This document shows, piece after piece, positions 36,121-48,172 of a stretch of DNA of 64,000 nucleotides (position 1 is its first letter; the number at the start of each line of letters is the position of its first letter). The stretch covers positions 98,825 through 162,824 of the forward strand of contig KB303281.1 in assembly GCA_000328365.1 (NCBI GenBank), read 5' to 3'. Below the pieces are notes generated by a model that was not told the DNA's origin, searched no databases, and saw only the letters and a list, made by a program, of their open reading frames with translations. This DNA is from Capitella teleta (lineage: Eukaryota > Annelida > Polychaeta > Capitellidae). The position numbers and the translations under genes were made by a program.

Positions 36121-37403
36121 AGCAGCATTTAGCATGTGACAAATCTACATCCATGTTAAGCACCTTGTAATAACAGAGCCCTTGGTTTCCGACACACCGA
36201 CAGGGCCTCCCGAGTGACAAAACTATGTTTTATGCCTTTTCTATATCAACACACTATTGACAGCTATCAGTGGCTTGCGCGACATGTTAATTGCTATTTG
36301 TCGTACCTGGAATGCAGGGCTGTTGGCAAACTTGAAAGCTAGTGATTATAGTTTTGTGGCTTGTGTTTTAAAAACCATTATTATGTGAATGACCGCCTAA
36401 TTAATATGCTCCGTATTTGTTTCTGTTGTTGTTATTATTTTTTTTTCTTTTCTTGGTTTCTTTCTTGTGGATCAATATTTTATTGTGCGAAAATAAACAT
36501 TTATATATATTAACAATCACCATTGTGAAATGTTACTAAAACTTTCCTTCGCTCTGATAGATCATCAAGCGAGTGACTAATTGAACTCAAGTGACACAGC
36601 AGATTCCAAGTAAAATTCCAAGTTCACAACAAGTGAAGAGCTAGTTGACATTGTTGGTCAATTAACCCTAACCCTATGGTATTAATTTTGACTGTAACTC
36701 TGTTGATCAATTTCTGCCGCGTTCACTCTGATTGCTTGAATGATTTCACTTAAAGCTCTATGCTCCGAGTTCAAAGCTGTCCTCTCAGCCAATCGTGGGA
36801 GATCAAAGAAAAGTTCCTCCTTCCAACAGTGATGCAATGAACGTGCTGCAAAATTTGATTTAGATACTGTGACGAGTGAACATCACTTGGGGCAAAATAT
36901 TTTGACACTCTTGTGCCTCCTGTATGTGATTTGATAAGAGGAATAGATCATAGGAGAAGACAAATGAGAAAGCAAATATTTTTATCAATGTTAAGGTTCA
37001 AAGTAGTGAGGGGCGAATATTTAATTTAGGCAAAAAAAAAGTCCAGAACTGAAGCTTCGGATGAGTGATATCTGTCGAAGCTGAATACGAAGCCAAATAT
37101 ATACCCACTATATTCCAGTAATATTATCTTTATATGTGCCAGTCAGCTCCAACTCCCCACGCCTCTTCAAGGCTGTGAACCAATCAAGAGCAAAATTGAA
37201 GCTTTTTGCTGCATGATTGGTGAGTATTGGTCACAACGTGCCTCTAAGCCCCGCCCAACCAATAAACTTTAACCAATAGACCAATACATGTAACGAAATT
37301 CACTGAGAGTACATGCGCAACGCTCAGCATTCTCGGCAAACATGAGCGTGATACCTACATTGTTTTGGTAACTTTGTCAATTAAACTTAAATGAATGAAA
37401 GGG

Positions 37404-37957
37404 ATGGGGAACTGAATTTTAAGTGATGTTCTATTGACTCATAGCACCAATTGATAGCATTTCATGCCAAGAACACCATGCCTGGATGCAAGCGTAAAGA
37501 AAAATGCATCCCGAATATCGGGGTTAGCATTGCGCCTATGAGAAAATGGCTTCCATTGCGAAGTATGGAAGGCAAACGTCAGCTGAGGGCTTGCCGTGAT
37601 TGGTCCCGTTTCCCTCATAAAGCTATCGATTTCAGCCAATCAGGGCAGGCCATCTTCGCAATAAAAGGACATCTTTGTTGGTTACGAAATGAAAGGGCCA
37701 GTATTGCGCATGCGTGGTGCACTCTGGCTGACCTTTTTACTGTCTCAGAATGAGAAACCATGGTAGGCGTCCAAGAAAATCGCTTGTTAAAATAAGAAAA
37801 ATAGCAAAAAAAAAAAAAAAAATTGCACCTGACTGGTGGCAAAGTGATCATTCCATCTATTTCCAAAAAAAAAAATATCCAGGGGTTTAGTTGCAAGACA
37901 CGCTGATATGACGAGGTCCATTGTAAAAGATGGGCAACTCGGTGTTTCATCACAGCG
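37404..37957 (+). repeat. Dispersed 0.5 kb repeat, copy 2
   Basis: Second copy of the repeat at 11738-12222, same strand and without a gap. It carries the same CCAATCAG box and ataaaagg TATA-like box and ends at tttcatcacagcg. After the copy comes a short doubled cgcctaattagc unit. It has an internal A-run at about 37806 and about 120 bp that copy 1 lacks or hides in its gap. Confidence 0.75.
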
Positions 37958-38019
37958 TCTGACGTCACGCCTAATTAGCAATATATCGCCTAATTAGCGA
38001 AATCGTTGATGTGTGGTCC

Positions 38020-38079
38020 AGGCATAGGAATCATTTTTGGTGCATCAAATAACGACTCAAAGTCCATTTTTAACCAGTT
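38020..38079 (+). repeat. 60 bp direct repeat, left copy
   Basis: Matches 45002-45061 at about 58 of 60 positions, with the last 50 identical. The two copies lie in the same orientation about 7 kb apart, on either side of the hAT, LINE and Gypsy relics. Flanks on both sides are unrelated. Confidence 0.85.
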
Positions 38080-38249
38080 TTTAAAGGCAAATAATATAAC
38101 TCTTTCAGAATTTGAGAAGGATTCACTTTTCAAACTGAATTAAAGTCAAATAAAACAATTTGTTCAAAACTTCAGAGGCATTTGTGTTAAAAGTTTTATT
38201 ATAGCTGAAACATGCATACATGAAAGCAAACAATCAATCAATCAATCAA

Positions 38250-39310
38250 AATCAATATGGGTAAACATGGTTCTTTTTTAATGGAATCCTCTTTGCTGGT
38301 CATGGTAAATTCCTCATAGCTTGCAATATTCTCATTGAGGACAACAAGAATTTCCACATTCTCAACATTCAGCCGAAATATTTTCTCTGTGACGATGTTA
38401 CCACAAGTGAGGAAGTTTCTCTCACTCTTAACACTGCTTGGTGGAGCAAACAAAAATTTACGGGCATGTGTGGCCAGGAGGGGGTAATGGGACGGTGCTC
38501 CTTGCCACCATTCAATGGGGTCCACTTGACAATCGATTAGAGCTTCCTTTGTATATGTATCAATTTCAATCTTGAAGGGAGACTTGTAACCAGATTGCTC
38601 CTCCTGGCTCTGATCAGTGAACTGATCCATGGCACCCCAGCAACCTGTCGGTTCATTTGTGTGCTGCTCCTTGGCTTGCTCGTGGAAGAGGGTATGGGTG
38701 TCACATTCGGGGTCGTACTGGCAAGACCTTCCTTGACCTCCTTTGTCACCTCCTGTGTGAAGAACAGACTCTTGAATCTTGGATCAAGAAATGTTGCAGT
38801 GCACAGCAAAGGATTCTGTTCCATATCCCTGAAACGGCGCTCAAAAGACCTAAGAAGAGCAGTCTTCAGATCCACAATGCTCTTATCCAGGGAATTCTGC
38901 AGCCAGGCACGCATGGATTTGAATGCTGGTATCATGAAGCTTATCAATAATGAAGCCTTGCTGAGTTTCTGAATGGAGCTAGCACCATGATGACGACATC
39001 AACAGATCTCTGTTAATTTGCCATTTTGCATATTGAATTTGAAGATGGAATTTGAGAATAAGTCTTCTGTCTGATGTATACTTTAGAAGGGGTTTTAGCT
39101 GGAGAAGCATCAGAGAGGATTTCATCTGACTCAATTGAACACTGTCCTGTTGCTTCCTCCCATTCCTTTGGATGAGCTTTCTTCGCATGGGTGATGAGAG
39201 AGGTCGTTGATAGGTGTTTATTTCCCTTTCCTTGGGACAGGCACATGTGGCAGATGGTGCAAGCAGCTGATAGAGGGTTGAAGACACAAGGAGAAAACAT
39301 CTTCCAAATC
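38250..39310 (-). mobile_element. Internally deleted hAT-family DNA transposon (BED-finger transposase)
   Basis: Three pieces of a hAT transposase lie in order on the minus strand. First, near 39300-39120, is a BED-type zinc finger (CTICHMC, then HLSTTSLITHAKKAH). Second, near 38947-38650, is a middle segment (PLLCTATFLDPRFKSL). Third, near 38640-38290, is the C-terminal dimerisation region (DPIEWWQG and SERNFLTCGNIV). The BED finger and middle segment are separated by far too little sequence, so most of the catalytic core is missing. A frameshift near 38630 separates the last two pieces. It cannot encode an active transposase. Terminal inverted repeats were not identified, so the limits are those of the coding remains. 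Confidence 0.85.
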
Positions 39311-41231
39311 TAGCTCTTGTGTACAGGCATGATGACAACGAAATATGCGATATGGACACATGGAGTTCGGTGCAATTTATATACCCTCTATAGCTCCTAC
39401 GACCCTTATTTCACAAATAATGACACAAAATGACGAATATGAGTTTGTGTCTTGATGAATTAGAAGGTGTCTGTGCAACAATTATTTCTCAAAGGCATGG
39501 CACTACTTGTGATTGTTGATATTTGTACCATCACGGTGTTCATGCTCTCACAACAATGCTCATAATTTACTTGTTAACGTTTGTCCAGCTCTTTAGAAGT
39601 TTTGATTAGAATCAGTAGATTCCAAGCATCCTTTGTTGATTTTCATCTATTGTTATGCACTGAAGCGCTTAATTACTGTGAGTCACACTGGCGCTCGCAT
39701 GCGGGCGAGTAAATTTAAGAAAGTGACATACAGAGTTAAATTAAATGTTTGAGATATTTTCATCTTATATTCGTATTCATTGCACTATTCATCTGCTATT
39801 CATCTGCCGGAGCTTTGGTGATTAGCTACTATTTGCAGAAGTCCGAGAGTCGAGAAATTAGTTGTGATATCATTATCCAATCAGAGACAGTTTCTCTCAT
39901 TGGAGTGAATTTTGATATCGGAAGTTATCCACAGATGGAAAATAAGTTCAAGTTATAGAGCTTTTTGAGTTATGAGAGTTTGACATATCATTTCAAAATT
40001 CAATGTACGGGTATAAAGAGGGACTCAGGGATTCTCTGACTTCACAATACTTTCCTTGGTTTTAGGACCCCAAAAAGTGACACATAAGCTCTCAGCAAGC
40101 TCCGATCACAAGCATCACAACTGAGCAACTACTTAGGCGATGACATAAATCCATCTTTGTCCAACCAGGTGCCATAATTCAACACTATGGGAAATTCGAC
40201 TCCAGCAAGTTGCCCAACCAGGAATCAAACCCAATAAATTGCACAAAACATTCTATTTTCACAATACATGTTATAACAAATTTACACATTTGCAAATGAA
40301 GATTAATGAGATAGATGAAACTGCTTCAAATACGAGCCCACCACTTTCTCTATTCTAGGTTGTGTGATGCTCAAAGCCAGTCACATTGTAATATTTGGGG
40401 TGTTTCCAATGTCTGTACTGACCGGTACACTCTAAATTTTGTTCGAATGTAATTAAATTCGCAATTTGTTAAACCTTCGAATCAAAAGATTATCCCCAAA
40501 ACATAAGAATACTGAAGAAAAGATAAATTTATATTTTCTAAGGTTTTATTAATTGGTTCAAAACCTTAGATATTTAATTTAAACAATTTTCGAATGCTCG
40601 CAGGCATTCAACTTAAATTTAACTATCCTATCACAATGATGCTATCTAGAAGTTGGGAATGTTTTCCTTTTAAGAAATATTAAATGGAATAAACTATTGA
40701 TTATTACTATTCTTGATTACACTCGGTAGCCCCCATTCAAGACACGATACCTCTCTCCCACTCGTCACGCTTCATCATCCGCCTCGTCCTGTTCCTTGCA
40801 TGTGTTGATTCCTGAGTGGGTCCCTTGTCCGCTCGTCCTGGACTTCTGAAAGATCTGTCTTGTCCGTGACTCCTTGAGTGAATGCCCTTCTCCTCTTCCG
40901 CTCTGCGTTTAAATTTGTTTTCCAGCGTGCTGGTCGTCACATAGGCACGCTTGCCTGAAGTGAGCCTCTTGAAAATTATGCGCGTCTTGGTCCTTAATCC
41001 CGAATGGAAGAGAACTGTCTTTCGGTGCATTTATAAATTTAAATTCTCAACTTTAACGGACAAAATATTATAACTATTTTCTATCCTATCATATTGAAAT
41101 CGAATGCATGCATAATCATAATGACTATCATCTCTGAAAAATATAGAAATATTATACATAGTAATATTCGCTCCTAATCTTGTCTTGGGGACCTCATCCT
41201 TTACACTATGTCTTTTGGATCCTCCAAATGA
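39311..41231. other. Repeat-rich spacer between hAT and LINE relics
   Basis: No gene recognised. A 98-codon minus-strand open frame at 40737-41030, rich in Arg, Lys and Glu, has no similarity I know and no exon context. Phrases near 39940-39990 recall the pogo-like end at 36006. Confidence 0.45.
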
Positions 41232-44000
41232 TTTTTTTTTTTTTTTCAATAGAAAACTTTATTCAGTACATGTCATGAGGAGGTCCTCTTGACAGGTCAT
41301 AAATTTGCAGAATATTTAGTAATAAATTTGTGCGAGTGGCATGTAATATGATGACTCGCGAAGAGATGATTTAAAAGAGGAAATGTCCGGAAGAGAATGA
41401 AAGGTATGGGAAATGAAGTTCAAAATTTTCAGGCCGAAAAGAAAAGGAGAACGGTCGAGAAGACATAGGCACGGGTAAGGCACATATGGCGCACGCAAAA
41501 CACAGTTCCGCGTGTTGTATGGGTTGGTATGAGGGATGGGTCTATATTTGGAGAGCTTGCGTGGCAGACGATTGCTGTTTAATTTGAACATGAAGCAGGC
41601 GAGGGCGAAATTGCGGCGATGTCTTAATGAGGTGATGTTGAGGGCAGCGTAGTCAGCGTCAGTAATGTGATGATTTCGGGGAAGGGCGAGGATGATACGC
41701 ATGGCTCTGCGTTGTAGGCTTTCTAATAGCCCAGTCTGCGTGACTGTGAGGGCGGCCCAAGCGGGAGAGGCGTATTCCAGATGCGGCCTCACGTACATTT
41801 TGTATATTTTTAAAAGCAGATCACGGTCTTTTACTTTATAAGATAGCCGCCGAAGAAGAAAGACCTCTGTTGCTCCCTTCCGAGTCAGCGCATTTACGTG
41901 GGCATGAAAGCTGAGGGCGCTGTCTAGGATGAATCCCAGGTGACGGTGCTCATGGCTGTACTCGAGAGTGGCGCCGGCAAATGTGATGGGCGGTGGAGTG
42001 GCGGTGGTTTGGGAGATGTACATGGCCACTGTTTTGTTTGCATTGAAGTGCATGCCCCAAATGTCAGCCCATTTGGCTGCAATTCGCAGGTCTTCCTCGA
42101 TTGCTGGGCAGATGAGAGCTGGGTCCTTCCCAGTGCGATACAGCATCGTGTCATTTGCGTAAACGAGTGCTTCGGGGTGACAGTTAGGGTGGGAGAGGCT
42201 AGTATTTGCTGAGAGACTGTGACACAGGTCATTGATGAAGACGAGAAATAGAGTTGGGGCAATAACGCTTCCCTGGGGCACTCCTGAGCTGACTTGTGCT
42301 ATTGGTGATGAGGACCGGTCGACAACAACATACTGGGTGCGGAAGCTAAGGTACGATTCAATCCAGCGGAATAATCGTCCACGCACGCCATAGGCAGGCA
42401 ATTTTTGTAGAATTGCTGGGTGTGCCACGGAGTCGAATGCGGCTGCAAGATCTAGGAAGCAGGCAACTACAGATTTTTTGGTTGTTGTCGCTGCAAAGAG
42501 CTCGTGCAGAAGCAGAGCAATTTGGTCGGTTGTGGAATGATGAGGTAGAAAGCCGAACTGGTTATCCACGATTAGTTCATTGCCCATCAGGTGTTGGAGA
42601 AGGGCATCATTTATAATTTTTTCCATTATCTTCCCTACACAGGAGGTCAGGGAGATGGGCCAGTACTGGTTGGGGTCTGTGCGTTGGCCTTTATTCTTGT
42701 AAACCGGAACAACGGCAGCCAGTTTCCACTCTGTTGGGACGACTCCTTCTGTGAAACTCTTGGTGAAGAGAATAGTCAGGGGGACGTGGAGACTGTCTGA
42801 GCAATTCTTCAAAGTGCTCAGTTGAATTCCATCCGGACCAGAGGCTTTGTTGATATTGAGGTCCTGCAAGATCTTCTTGACACGATACTCATTGAAGAGG
42901 ATATCAGCCAGTGTTGAGTCTGTTCTCTTCTTAAGACTGGGGAACCGGGGTCGGGATGAGGCTCGGGACTTCGCAATAAAGGTTTGATTGAGGATTGTTG
43001 CCTTGTCTTTGGCAGTGATATAGCTTTCAGTACCAACCGTCATTATGGGAATGGCCTCTTTGACAGCTGAGCCTCTGTACAACTGCTTGCAGTACTTGTG
43101 CCATTGCTTGGCGTTGCTTGACTCTGTCATTCTCTTCACAGTTGCTTCATCGGTACGGCGAATGTGGTTTGCACAGGCTAGTGTGAATTCTTGGCGTGCT
43201 GTTACTAGGCTTTGATGGGTTTCTCGGGTGCGAGCTGTACTGTGGAGGCGCCAGGCCGCCTGCTGGGTTGCCCTTAGGCGGATCAGCTCTTGATTCAAAG
43301 TATTGTGCTGATGTCTTTCATGGTTGGTCCTCCGGCTAGGCGGCCGCGATTTCTTTGAGAGTCTCCCGAGTACTTCTTCATATGCATCCTTAAATAGAGT
43401 CCAGGTTTCTTCAACGTTGCATGCAGCAAAGCGATGATGCCAGTTGATGTTGGAAAAGTGGTCATTGACGGTTTTCCAGTTAGTGCTATGCGTGTTGAAG
43501 TGGAGCCGGGGTCGGATGGTTGCACTATCTTCAGTATGGGTGATTACAGAAGTTGTTTTTAGGTCAACACAGGCAACGCCGTGGTCAGATGTACCAATGC
43601 CAGGGTACACACTTTTTCAATTTCCTCAGGTATGTTTGTAAGAAGAATGTCGAGACAAGAGGAGCTGTGGGCGGTGACTCGGGTTGGGGCTTGAATTACT
43701 TGGGTGAGAGCGTTCACAGTTGCAAATCTTTGGAGGAGGCGGCCAGCCGTGTTGGTGCTGATGGATTCACTGAGGTCAGGGTGGTGAGCATTGAGGTCTC
43801 CGGCGAGAAGAACGATTGTGTTGAACTCAATGCTAACTTCGTCTAAGGCATGTTGCAGGTGTTGTGTAATGTCCAAGTCTGACCCAGGAGGCCAGTATGC
43901 TGCACAGCCGATAATGTCATGCTCCCTCGTGCATTTTTGAATTTGGTTTTGACATGGACAAATGTGGAAAACCAGGTCTCTTGCTTATTGGTTGAGGTGA
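41232..44000 (-). mobile_element. 5'-truncated LINE (Jockey/CR1-like non-LTR retrotransposon)
   Basis: On the minus strand this runs from part of an APE-type endonuclease (LLAGDLNAHHPDL near 43790, SCLDILLTN near 43640) into a 764-codon open frame, 43610-41316, with a reverse transcriptase. The motifs are DLNINKASGPDGI, LDLAAAFDSV, SSGVPQGSVIAPTLF and a final C-terminal region. The endonuclease and RT parts lie in different frames, with shifts near 43610 and 43880, and the endonuclease N-terminus is missing. The catalytic YADD box reads YAND (near 42153), which should abolish polymerisation. The 3' end is clear: AATAAA (plus-strand TTTATT, 41258-41263) 12 nt before a 15 nt poly(A) tail (T-run 41232-41246). 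The long intact RT frame suggests moderate age. Confidence 0.92.
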
Positions 44001-44084
44001 AAGGCTCTCGCTTATTTGTTGAGGTGAAAGGCAGCAAGTATCGTAGAGCAGTCTTGCTCCTATTTAAATAACTCCTCATTCATC

Positions 44085-44980
44085 GATGAATGAGCGAGCA
44101 CACTCGTCAGCTGTAACACTAGGCATTGGAAAGGCTTCTGGCCATCTCTTTGACCTATCAATTATGGTGAACAGGTAAAGACATCCTCTAGAAGGTAACA
44201 GTGGACCTACAATGTCCACATGTGACATCCTGCAGTATCTGATGTGTGGAGGACTTTGATGTCAACAGAAGAGATTGGACTATTAGACCAATAATTAGGT
44301 TGCTGAAACCAGCCGTGCGCATTGCTAGATCACCCACGCGTGTCCTAGCAACCATGTGGTAAACAGCAGTTACGCTCCAGCGCATGTTAAATATGGAGTA
44401 GGTGGGCATGGCCTTGCTGCCAGATAAAGAGGATTAATCAGCTGGCTGTTTCTGCTAATATTTTTTATTGCAAACGTTTTGTAAAAGTTTCAACAAAAGA
44501 TTGTGTTGAAAGTCTTACACTAAACGAATACATGGCTTCATTAACAGTCTCATATGATGTTTTATAATAGCCATTTTTATCTCATTTTCATGGCTGGGGT
44601 GTGAAGTGGAGATGACCACTGATTGTGTGATGGTCGAATGATGCTTAGGCATTGTAGGGAATCAAATTCGGTCTTGGCTACTCAAAGCTTCTCAGGGTTG
44701 AGGTGGCATGCACGAGCCCAGTTAAGGGGGTTAGTTGTTGGGATATGATGGAACACCCCATGTTGTGTCACCTGTGCAGTGATGCGAGGATATTCCTCAA
44801 GTAACCGCCGGAACTGATCATTCCGATCGGACACAGGAGTGAGGCTGATTGAAGTCACGTGCTCCTGGGAGCAGGGGATGGCAGTTAACTGTGAAGCCTC
44901 GATGAGGTGACGACTGGCGACGTCAACGAGGACGCGATGGCAGCATAAGAAATCCGCCCCAAGCATGTCGGGTCAGTAGA
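44085..44980 (-). mobile_element. Gypsy-type LTR retrotransposon pol fossil
   Basis: Minus-strand remains of a Ty3/Gypsy pol. Near 44966-44690 is the end of the protease and the start of the reverse transcriptase (LGADFLCCHRVLVDV and HGVFHHIPTTNPLNWARA). Near 44200-44090 is part of the integrase core (DRSKRWPEAFPMP, then SVTADECARSFI). Only pieces of pol are recognisable and no LTR was found. The element is broken and not young. It abuts the LINE on its left and a 60 bp repeat on its right. Confidence 0.75.
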
Positions 44981-45001
44981 GCAGGGCACAAAAATCACAT
45001 A

Positions 45002-45061
45002 AGGCACAGGGATCATTTTTGGTGCATCAAATAACGACTCAAAGTCCATTTTTAACCAGTT
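45002..45061 (+). repeat. 60 bp direct repeat, right copy
   Basis: Same-strand partner of 38020-38079, about 58 of 60 positions identical. It begins about 20 bp after the last recognisable Gypsy sequence. Confidence 0.85.
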
Positions 45062-46840
45062 CTCCTTCCCTTTAAGCAGTTCAGTTTACGTTCATGAAAT
45101 TCGGCCCTGGTCACACAGAAGTTAAGTTGATGGATGTTCTCACCGTTGACCCAGTACACACTTTTAGAAATGATAATATCGAGGCACGGGCTTCTTTTTG
45201 GACTTGATAGGGTTTAATTGGGATTTATAATGGATAAATTGACAATGATACAAAACGCGTTTTCTTTTAAAGATTTCCTGCCGAAACAGGGTCATTTCTG
45301 AAAATATTAACAGCGTTTAGTTTTCTAGCGGTCTTTATCTGTGGCCTCGCTTTCAACTTTTTCATGGCTTGTTGTAAACATTTGAAACTTTGCCAAAGAA
45401 GTGATGTTTTCGGATAACACCCACCTTATCATCGCTGAAGTGGTTTCAAACAACTGAAACAATTTCGCTCAGAGGTAATTTTGGAATGTTGAATTTCATT
45501 ACGTTCATTGATCATCGGAAGGCGACAAACGAACTTGAAATTCCTCGACTTTTAAATTTAAGAGTGAGACTTGACGGAGTTGACCGTTCAGTTCAGTTGT
45601 CTGTTGAGTGTATCATTGTTGTGACTCACCAGCTCACTAACTCACAAGTCACAATCTCGTTCTAAGACTCCTAATCTGTGTCCACAATCTCCTATTGCTA
45701 TCAGGACACAGATTGTGGCTATATGGAGTTAACTAACTCACTCTGTCTGCCAGACAAAGACTTGGGACACTCAAAGTGACAGTAACTCACACAGTCACAG
45801 GACTCACACTGACAAGTTGAAGTTAGAGATTCAGACTGGTACTGGGTACTACTACCTACTACTACTACTAGTAGTGATTTCAATCACTGTTGACTGTGTT
45901 GATTGGCGTTCTTCAATCAGTCTGAATTGCTGCTCTGCCCGCTTGACTCCATTTCAGAATTATTTTGTATTCAGCTATTGACTATTCATTGTAGGCCTAT
46001 GATTGTATAAAATTAATGACTATTCAGTTGACCATCTGGACTATGATTGCAATCCTATTTAGGAAGCAGTTGGGGGCATGTTTCTAGGTCAACTGAAGGC
46101 TTGGCCTGGTGGTCCATTGTAGCTATAGGTAGCAGAGCATACTTACCTACACTCCGCTACCGCGTCTCAGATCCGACTGTCAATTTCCGAAACTTGAACT
46201 TGAAGTTGTTGGATACTTTGTGAAATGAAAATCACTCTTTATCCAACTTGATGAAATTCTAAAAAAAAATAAAAATAAAAACTAAGTAAATAAATAAAAG
46301 AGTCAAGTTTTTGTATACGTTGCTACCTGTTGAACAATGTTTTACAGCCTTTTAACAATAATGCTTGAGAATTGAGAACAGAAATGGACCAGAATGCATC
46401 TGCCTCTCAAGACTGGATTGTCAACTTACGCACGTGTGGGTTGTTTACAAAATTGTGACAGCTCTGAAGTCGGTCCGTACAATGGAATGCATGATAATTG
46501 ATAATGCAGGGGGCGGGGATGCATGATACAATAAAAAATTATCCTCCATAACATTCACACGTAAGGTGTGCTGTGACAGAAAAAGAAACAGCTGACAGTG
46601 ATAAAATGACAAGACAATTGACAGCTGTTGAAGAAACTTCTAAATCTCGCAAGAACTGAAGATCATACCATTCATAAGGGCCGAAGTCAATAAGATGGGC
46701 CGAATTCAAATCAACCTGAGCTGAACCTGGGTCGAGGTTAGGATGGGCTAAATTCGTGTGTGTGTGTATTTTTTATCACCTCTCAATTTTCTTAAGGACT
46801 CTGAATGGTGTGACAACTACCATTCAAGTTAATTAAGACA
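45062..46840. other. Spacer without recognisable genes
   Basis: No coding or RNA gene seen. It contains a perfect 11 bp inverted repeat (45673-45683 with 45704-45714), a TAC/TAG-rich microsatellite near 45848-45875 and an A-rich run near 46261. Confidence 0.5.
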
Positions 46841-46849
46841 TCAGAGGGA

Positions 46850-48080
46850 TTGACAAAATCACAAACAGTTTTGATGAAAGAAAAGTTCTAAGTTGCCTTA
46901 GACTTTTGAAAAGCCTTTGAAACCATTGATTTTTCAATTCTTTTGTCAAAACTCAAAAGTACGGAATTTGAGGGAATTGTCATCAATGGTTTCATAGCTA
47001 TCTCCATGGTCGGCAACAATTTGTTGGCCTTGTAAATACTACTTCATCCCTTCTTCCAATCAATTGCTGTGTGCCACAAGGGTCTATATTATTATTAGGT
47101 CTGTTATTATTCCTTTTCTATATTATTGACTTGCCTCAATCATTTAATCTGCTTTCTATCATATTTGCGGATGATGTGAACGTTTTCTTTAGTACGAAGA
47201 ATGTCAACCAACGATTGCAACGCCAAATTGAATGCTGAGATGAACAATCTATTTTTGTGGATACGCTGCAATAAGCTGTCTTTAAATTTAGACAAAACCC
47301 AACACATTATATTCTCTTCTGGTACACTCCCTCCAAATCTACCCCCAGTTGTCATTGAAGACAAACCCATCAAATGTCATTATGTTTCAATTCTTTTAAA
47401 TTTTTAGCCGTCATTATCGACAACAAGTTATCTTGGCGTCAACACATTTCATATATTTGAAGTAAAATCTGCCGATCCCTTGGCATATTGCGCAGTGCTA
47501 GATGATTCCTTAATAAGGGAACAATGATAACCCTGTACTATGCATTCATATACCCATATTTAAACTATTGTCTTGACATTTGGGGTCACTGCAATACAAA
47601 GTTTACAAACGAATTTCAGTCCTCCAAAAACGAGCCATCTGTATCATGAACTTCTAAAAGAAATACACACACTGAAGTGACAGAACAGTTATTTAAATCT
47701 TCGAAATTCTTCCATTAAAACAACTATACAACTACTCTGTCTCAATGTTCATGTACATATTTCACCGCAAATGTCTTCCTCCATCAATAGACAAACTTTT
47801 TACAACAAATGCATCAATTCATTCCATCAACACCATCTTCTTCATCCCCCTCGGTTACTCAATAAATCGAAAAAGTCCATTTGATTTCGTTGTGCTTTTA
47901 TTTGGAACCAAATAGTAACTTTCAATGACGTCAATGCGTCTTAAACTGTCTTTTAATATGTTTAAAAAGTCTCTCAAAAGGAATCTCATGACAAATCAAC
48001 ATCTAATATCTCTGATAAGGTTCATTCTGCAATTGTGGAATTAATCAGAATTGTTATTGGTTCCCAGTTCCTTTCAAGTT
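46850..48080 (+). mobile_element. Old LINE remnant (non-LTR reverse transcriptase)
   Basis: Conceptual translation in shifting plus-strand frames gives an RT signature. Around 47068-47180 one reads CVPQGSI, then LFYIIDLPQSF, then IIFADDVNVFF, so the FADD catalytic box is present. Thumb-like segments follow: LSLNLDKTQHIIFSS near 47280 and VIIDNKLSWRQHISYI, YYAFIYPYLNYC near 47410-47570. Several frameshifts and stops interrupt it, and the 5' part is missing. It is more decayed than the LINE at 41-44 kb and belongs to another lineage, resembling CR1/L2-like RTs. It ends close to an ATT microsatellite that may derive from its 3' tail. Confidence 0.75.
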
Positions 48081-48082
48081 AT

Positions 48083-48102
48083 TATTATTATTATTATTTT
48101 TA

Positions 48103-48170
<68 letters not shown>
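48083..48170. repeat. ATT trinucleotide microsatellite
   Basis: Close to 30 tandem ATT units, with two imperfect units near the left end. It lies just downstream of the old LINE remnant. Confidence 0.92.

Positions 48171-48172
<2 letters not shown>

Larger units (their letters stand above)
34012..37403. other. Intergenic, with repeat fragments
   Basis: Upstream of REC8; its promoter should lie just above 34011. The interval also holds SINE copy 2 (35070-35330), a gag-like fossil (35449-35640) and a possible pogo-type transposon end near 36006. Sequence near 34725-34930 (repeated phrases such as attacgaac and atagaact) has the look of old DNA-transposon ends. No host gene recognised. Confidence 0.5.

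Noticed and set aside
37404-37957. The 100-codon frame in dispersed-repeat copy 2 as a gene
   Set aside because: The frame is not conserved in copy 1 (frame and start differ), so it is not under coding constraint.
40737-41030. A 98-codon basic open frame as a host gene
   Set aside because: No family similarity, no exon signals and a position between transposon relics. It is listed only as part of the spacer.
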